This document shows, piece after piece, positions 22,303 through 23,481 of a stretch of DNA of 23,481 bases. A model generated the notes under the pieces. That model did no database searches. It had not been told where the DNA came from and saw nothing but the letters and a program-made list of their open reading frames with translations. Within the stretch, counting starts at the first letter, position 1. Each line of letters opens with the position of its first letter. The DNA is from Bacteroidales bacterium (GTDB taxonomy: Bacteria > Bacteroidota > Bacteroidia > Bacteroidales > UBA932): NCBI GenBank assembly GCA_004552615.1, contig SFNZ01000023.1, positions 1 through 23,481 on the forward strand. The letters are read 5' to 3'. The position numbers were made by a program, and so were the translations under genes.

Positions 22303-23481
22303 ATGTTAATGAAAAGTACGAATGGCAAGGCAATCAAGAGTATCTGCCTTGCTGCGCTGCTTTCCCTGGCTCCTCTGCCGGGAACTCTTCTTTTCGCTTC
22401 AGGGTCAGAATCAGCGATACCTGATCCGGGGGCTTCTCCTATTTCACAGTCCAATGTACAGCTCATCACCGGTAAGGTAGTGGATGCAGCCGGCGTCCCT
22501 GTTCCCGGTGTCAGCGTCATTGAGACCGGAACCACGAACGGTGTCAACACCGACCTTGACGGAAAATTCACCCTCGAAGTACGCAAGGGAGCCAAACTCG
22601 AATTCTCCTGCATCGGATACCAGACTGTAACACTCGCCGCCTCATCCAATATGAATGTCACATTGAATGTGGACAACGAGTTCCTCGATGAAGTAGTCAT
22701 CGTGGGTTACGGTACACAGAAGAAGGCCAACCTCACCGGAGCCGTTTCCACTGTCGATGTGGGCAAGACTCTCGAGAACAGGCCTATGGCTGATGTCGGC
22801 AAGGCTCTCCAGGGATCTGTACCGGGCCTTACCGTCCTCAATTCGAGCGGTGCCGTGGGTGCAAGCCCTTCCATCACCATCCGTGGTGTCGGAACCCTCA
22901 GCAACGGTGCTACATCCAACCCTCTCATCATCGTCGACGGAGTCGCAATGGATGACATCTCCTATCTGAATCCTAACGACATCGCCAATATCTCCGTCCT
23001 CAAGGATGCCGCTTCGACTTCCATCTACGGAACCCGTGCAGCTTTCGGTGTGATTCTCATCACCACCAAGTCAGCAACCACAGCTGACCGTGTTTCCGTA
23101 AGCTACAGCAACAATTTCGCATGGGAGAAGCCGACCGTTCTTCCTAAGTATTCGGACGTGCCTTCACAGACCCTCGCATTCCAGGAGGTCAACGGTAGAA
23201 TCGGCGCAACTCCTGAGCTCTTCGGTATCCTGTTCGATGACGAATACCTCGCAAAGGCAAGGACATGGCAGCAGAAACACGGCGGCCCTGCAGGTTACCG
23301 CGAAATGGTCCTCGGGGATGACTTCGACATCACTTCCACAGGACAGGGTCTCTACTATGCAGACTGGGACGTAGCCGGCATCATGTTCAAAAACTGGACT
23401 CCTCAGCAGACCCACAACTTCTCCGTTCAGGGAACTTCCGGCAGGACATCATACTATCTCTCCTTCGGCTACAACAAGGAA
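22303..23481 (+). CDS. SusC/RagA-family TonB-linked outer membrane protein, N-terminal part (cut by window edge)
   Basis: Open for 393 codons to the window end. A long signal peptide (residues about 1-33, hydrophobic core ICLAALLSLAPLPGTLLFA) is followed by a linker and a carboxypeptidase-regulatory-like domain (LITGKVVDAAGVPVPGVSV to about residue 125). Next come a TonB-box-like segment DEVVIVGYGTQKK (about 129-141) and the plug domain with VGKALQGSVPGLTVLNSSGA, TIRGVGTL, PLIIVDGV and SVLKDAASTSIYGTRAAFGVILITTK. These are the hallmarks of SusC-type importers, which work with a SusD lipoprotein lid to bring oligosaccharides or peptides across the outer membrane with TonB energy. SusD should follow beyond the edge. 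An ATG at 22309 is an alternative start. The gene has its own promoter after the phosphoesterase. Confidence 0.95.
   Translation, partial: MLMKSTNGKAIKSICLAALLSLAPLPGTLLFASGSESAIPDPGASPISQSNVQLITGKVVDAAGVPVPGVSVIETGTTNGVNTDLDGKFTLEVRKGAKLEFSCIGYQTVTLAASSNMNVTLNVDNEFLDEVVIVGYGTQKKANLTGAVSTVDVGKTLENRPMADVGKALQGSVPGLTVLNSSGAVGASPSITIRGVGTLSNGATSNPLIIVDGVAMDDISYLNPNDIANISVLKDAASTSIYGTRAAFGVILITTKSATTADRVSVSYSNNFAWEKPTVLPKYSDVPSQTLAFQEVNGRIGATPELFGILFDDEYLAKARTWQQKHGGPAGYREMVLGDDFDITSTGQGLYYADWDVAGIMFKNWTPQQTHNFSVQGTSGRTSYYLSFGYNKE

Overview
The window comes from a member of the phylum Bacteroidota, most likely order Bacteroidales. The evidence is a SusC-type TonB-dependent receptor with a carboxypeptidase-like N-terminal domain, a DUF4831 protein, a TIGR02757 (DUF2400) protein, promoter boxes of the Bacteroidetes type (TAnnTTTG), weak Shine-Dalgarno sequences and moderately high GC. 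The genus cannot be fixed from the sequence. Coding density is high, no gap exceeds 300 bases, and no tRNA, rRNA, insertion sequence or CRISPR array was seen.

Layout. (A) Positions 1-9333 are all on the minus strand. Read in the direction of transcription they are: a POT-family peptide transporter, a TIGR02757 protein, a zeta-toxin-like kinase, tldD, pmbA/tldE (these five closely spaced), then a SlyD-like FKBP with a His/Cys-rich tail, a GT2 glycosyltransferase, trkA, and the first 61 codons of an ABC-F ATPase cut by the window edge. (B) Positions 9334-9445 form a divergent promoter region. (C) Positions 9446-15778 are a compact plus-strand run: lipid A-type acyltransferase, DUF4831 protein, pepD, a BadF-type amino sugar kinase, murQ, recR, mntP. 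PepD, the kinase and MurQ suggest salvage of cell-wall peptides and MurNAc, with the divergent POT transporter a possible uptake partner (inference). (D) Positions 15779-23481 are a plus-strand accessory locus: a regulatory intergenic region, a 910-residue fusion protein, a flavoenzyme, a metallophosphoesterase lipoprotein and the start of a susC gene, probably the opening of a SusC/SusD-type nutrient-uptake locus.

The most unusual item is the fusion at 15913-18645. A complete LacI-family repressor (HTH plus periplasmic-binding-protein-like sensor, about residues 1-338) continues in frame into a complete copy of the two-domain architecture of the next gene: a beta-rich, golvesin-like domain followed by an FAD_oxidored-type flavoprotein domain. 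The fused copy has lost several nucleotide-binding signatures that the stand-alone enzyme keeps. It therefore looks like a transcription factor carrying a pseudo-enzyme version of the enzyme it sits beside and may control. Upstream of it are a LacI-style palindrome with a CG centre (15804-15817) and a 12-bp-arm dyad (15867-15896). The susC promoter further down has a near-consensus promoter, 10-bp tandem repeats and a perfect hairpin in its leader. The working model is substrate or flavin sensing, or enzyme-partner sensing, by the fused repressor; this is inference.
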